In this document: positions 5,622 through 6,036 of the stretch, piece by piece
Layout of the letters: each line of letters starts with the position of its first letter
How positions within the stretch are numbered: the first letter of the stretch is position 1
Origin: Candidatus Omnitrophota bacterium
GTDB lineage: Bacteria; Omnitrophota; Gorgyraeia; JAFGHF01
Length of the DNA: 6,036 nucleotides
Reading direction: 5' to 3'
Assembly (NCBI GenBank): GCA_024543015.1
Contig: JAMXCY010000070.1
Location: 1-6,036 of the forward strand
The notes under the pieces: generated by a model
Database searches by the model: none
Told to the model about the DNA's origin: nothing
What the model saw: the letters and a program-made list of their open reading frames with translations, nothing else
Made by a program: the position numbers and the translations under genes

Positions 5622-6036
5622 GTGGAAAATAAAATGAACACAAAACATAAGAAAATCGACACAATATTATCGGAAGAAAGAAAATTTTATCCTGCTGAAA
5701 AATTTCGGAAAAAAGCGCATATCTCTTCTATGAAAGAGTATCTAGATCTTTACAAGAAGAGTATTGATGATCCTATCAGTTTTTGGGAATCTGTTGCCGG
5801 CGAACTCTCATGGTTTAAAAAATGGGACGAGGTGCTTAATGAAACAGAGGCCCCTTTTTATAAATGGTTTATTAACGGAAAAACGAATATTTCGTATAAT
5901 TGTCTTGACCGTCATTTAGGCAGTGCAACATGCAATAAGGCAGCGATTATCTGGGAGGGTGAGATGGGGGATCAACGCACGCTCACCTATTCTCAACTGT
6001 CCAGGGAAGTGAATCGTTTTGCTAACGCCTTAAAAA
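5622..6036 (+). CDS. acsA: Acetyl-CoA synthetase (AMP-forming), N-terminal part
   Basis: The first 138 codons of an enzyme usually about 630-650 residues long; it is cut by the window edge, not broken. The enzyme activates acetate with ATP and CoA to acetyl-CoA, AMP and pyrophosphate in the cytosol. Visible are the family's N-terminal hallmarks: ERKFYPAEKF, SMKEYLDLYKKS, DDPISFWESVAGEL, a FKKWDEVLN step, YKWFINGKTNISYNCLDRH (the conserved W-F-xG-xLN-xxxNxxDRH pattern) and AIIWEGEMGDQRTLTYSQL entering the adenylating domain. The ATP signature and the acetylatable lysine lie beyond the window. An in-frame TGA at 5610-5612 limits the start to GTG 5622 or ATG 5634. GAGAAGGA (5611-5618) suits GTG 5622 somewhat better, since it would be 15 bases from the ATG. 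The tandem palindrome just upstream may bear on its expression. Confidence 0.93.
   Translation, partial: MENKMNTKHKKIDTILSEERKFYPAEKFRKKAHISSMKEYLDLYKKSIDDPISFWESVAGELSWFKKWDEVLNETEAPFYKWFINGKTNISYNCLDRHLGSATCNKAAIIWEGEMGDQRTLTYSQLSREVNRFANALK

Noticed and set aside
1..6036. tRNA or rRNA genes, CRISPR array, insertion sequence or phage genes
   Set aside because: No cloverleaf-like sequence, regularly spaced repeats, transposase or phage-type protein was recognised on either strand.

Overview
All recognisable genes in this 6 kb window lie on the + strand and belong to the central and redox metabolism of an anaerobic or microaerophilic bacterium. The evidence is a 2-oxoacid:ferredoxin oxidoreductase beta subunit, a rubredoxin, a D-lactate dehydrogenase, a rubredoxin/flavodiiron-type oxygen or NO reductase and an acetyl-CoA synthetase. 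The AT-leaning composition, the dense gene packing and the secreted DUF1080-type protein would fit an uncultured lineage such as Omnitrophota, Nitrospirota or Desulfobacterota. The window does not fix the taxonomy and this is only a guess.

Layout. Bases 1-263 form one ungapped inverted repeat of two 124-base arms around a 15-base spacer, centred inside the 5' part of the oxidoreductase beta gene (coding to 902). The left arm replaces the part of the gene that should encode the N-terminal Cys-Pro-Gly-Cys cluster motif, so this gene is 5'-incomplete here. A rubredoxin gene (917-1108) follows after 14 bases. Next come ldhA-type D-lactate dehydrogenase (1206-2252), an RhlE-type DEAD-box RNA helicase (2335-3606), a flavodiiron protein (3679-4881), a secreted DUF1080/concanavalin-fold protein overlapping it by ATGA (4878-5543), a perfect 12-bp hairpin (5567-5593), and the start of acsA, which runs off the right edge. 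No gene-free stretch exceeds 100 bases apart from the palindromic left end.

How the genes fit together. Three enzymes act at the pyruvate/acetyl-CoA/acetate node: 2-oxoacid oxidation to acyl-CoA with reduction of ferredoxin, pyruvate to D-lactate, and acetate to acetyl-CoA. Rubredoxin is the usual electron donor of flavodiiron proteins, so the two together make an O2/NO detoxification pair, although the genes are about 2.6 kb apart. The helicase is probably a housekeeping RNA-remodelling enzyme.

I do not see a new multi-gene system. The most striking object is the terminal palindrome. Its arms differ only by transversions and almost only at amino-acid-changing positions, which points to a fold-back artefact at a contig end rather than biology. 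Secondary points of interest are the cysteine-rich tail of the lactate dehydrogenase, the tandem 13-mer palindromes before acsA, and the odd coupling of a cytosolic flavodiiron gene to a secreted protein gene.
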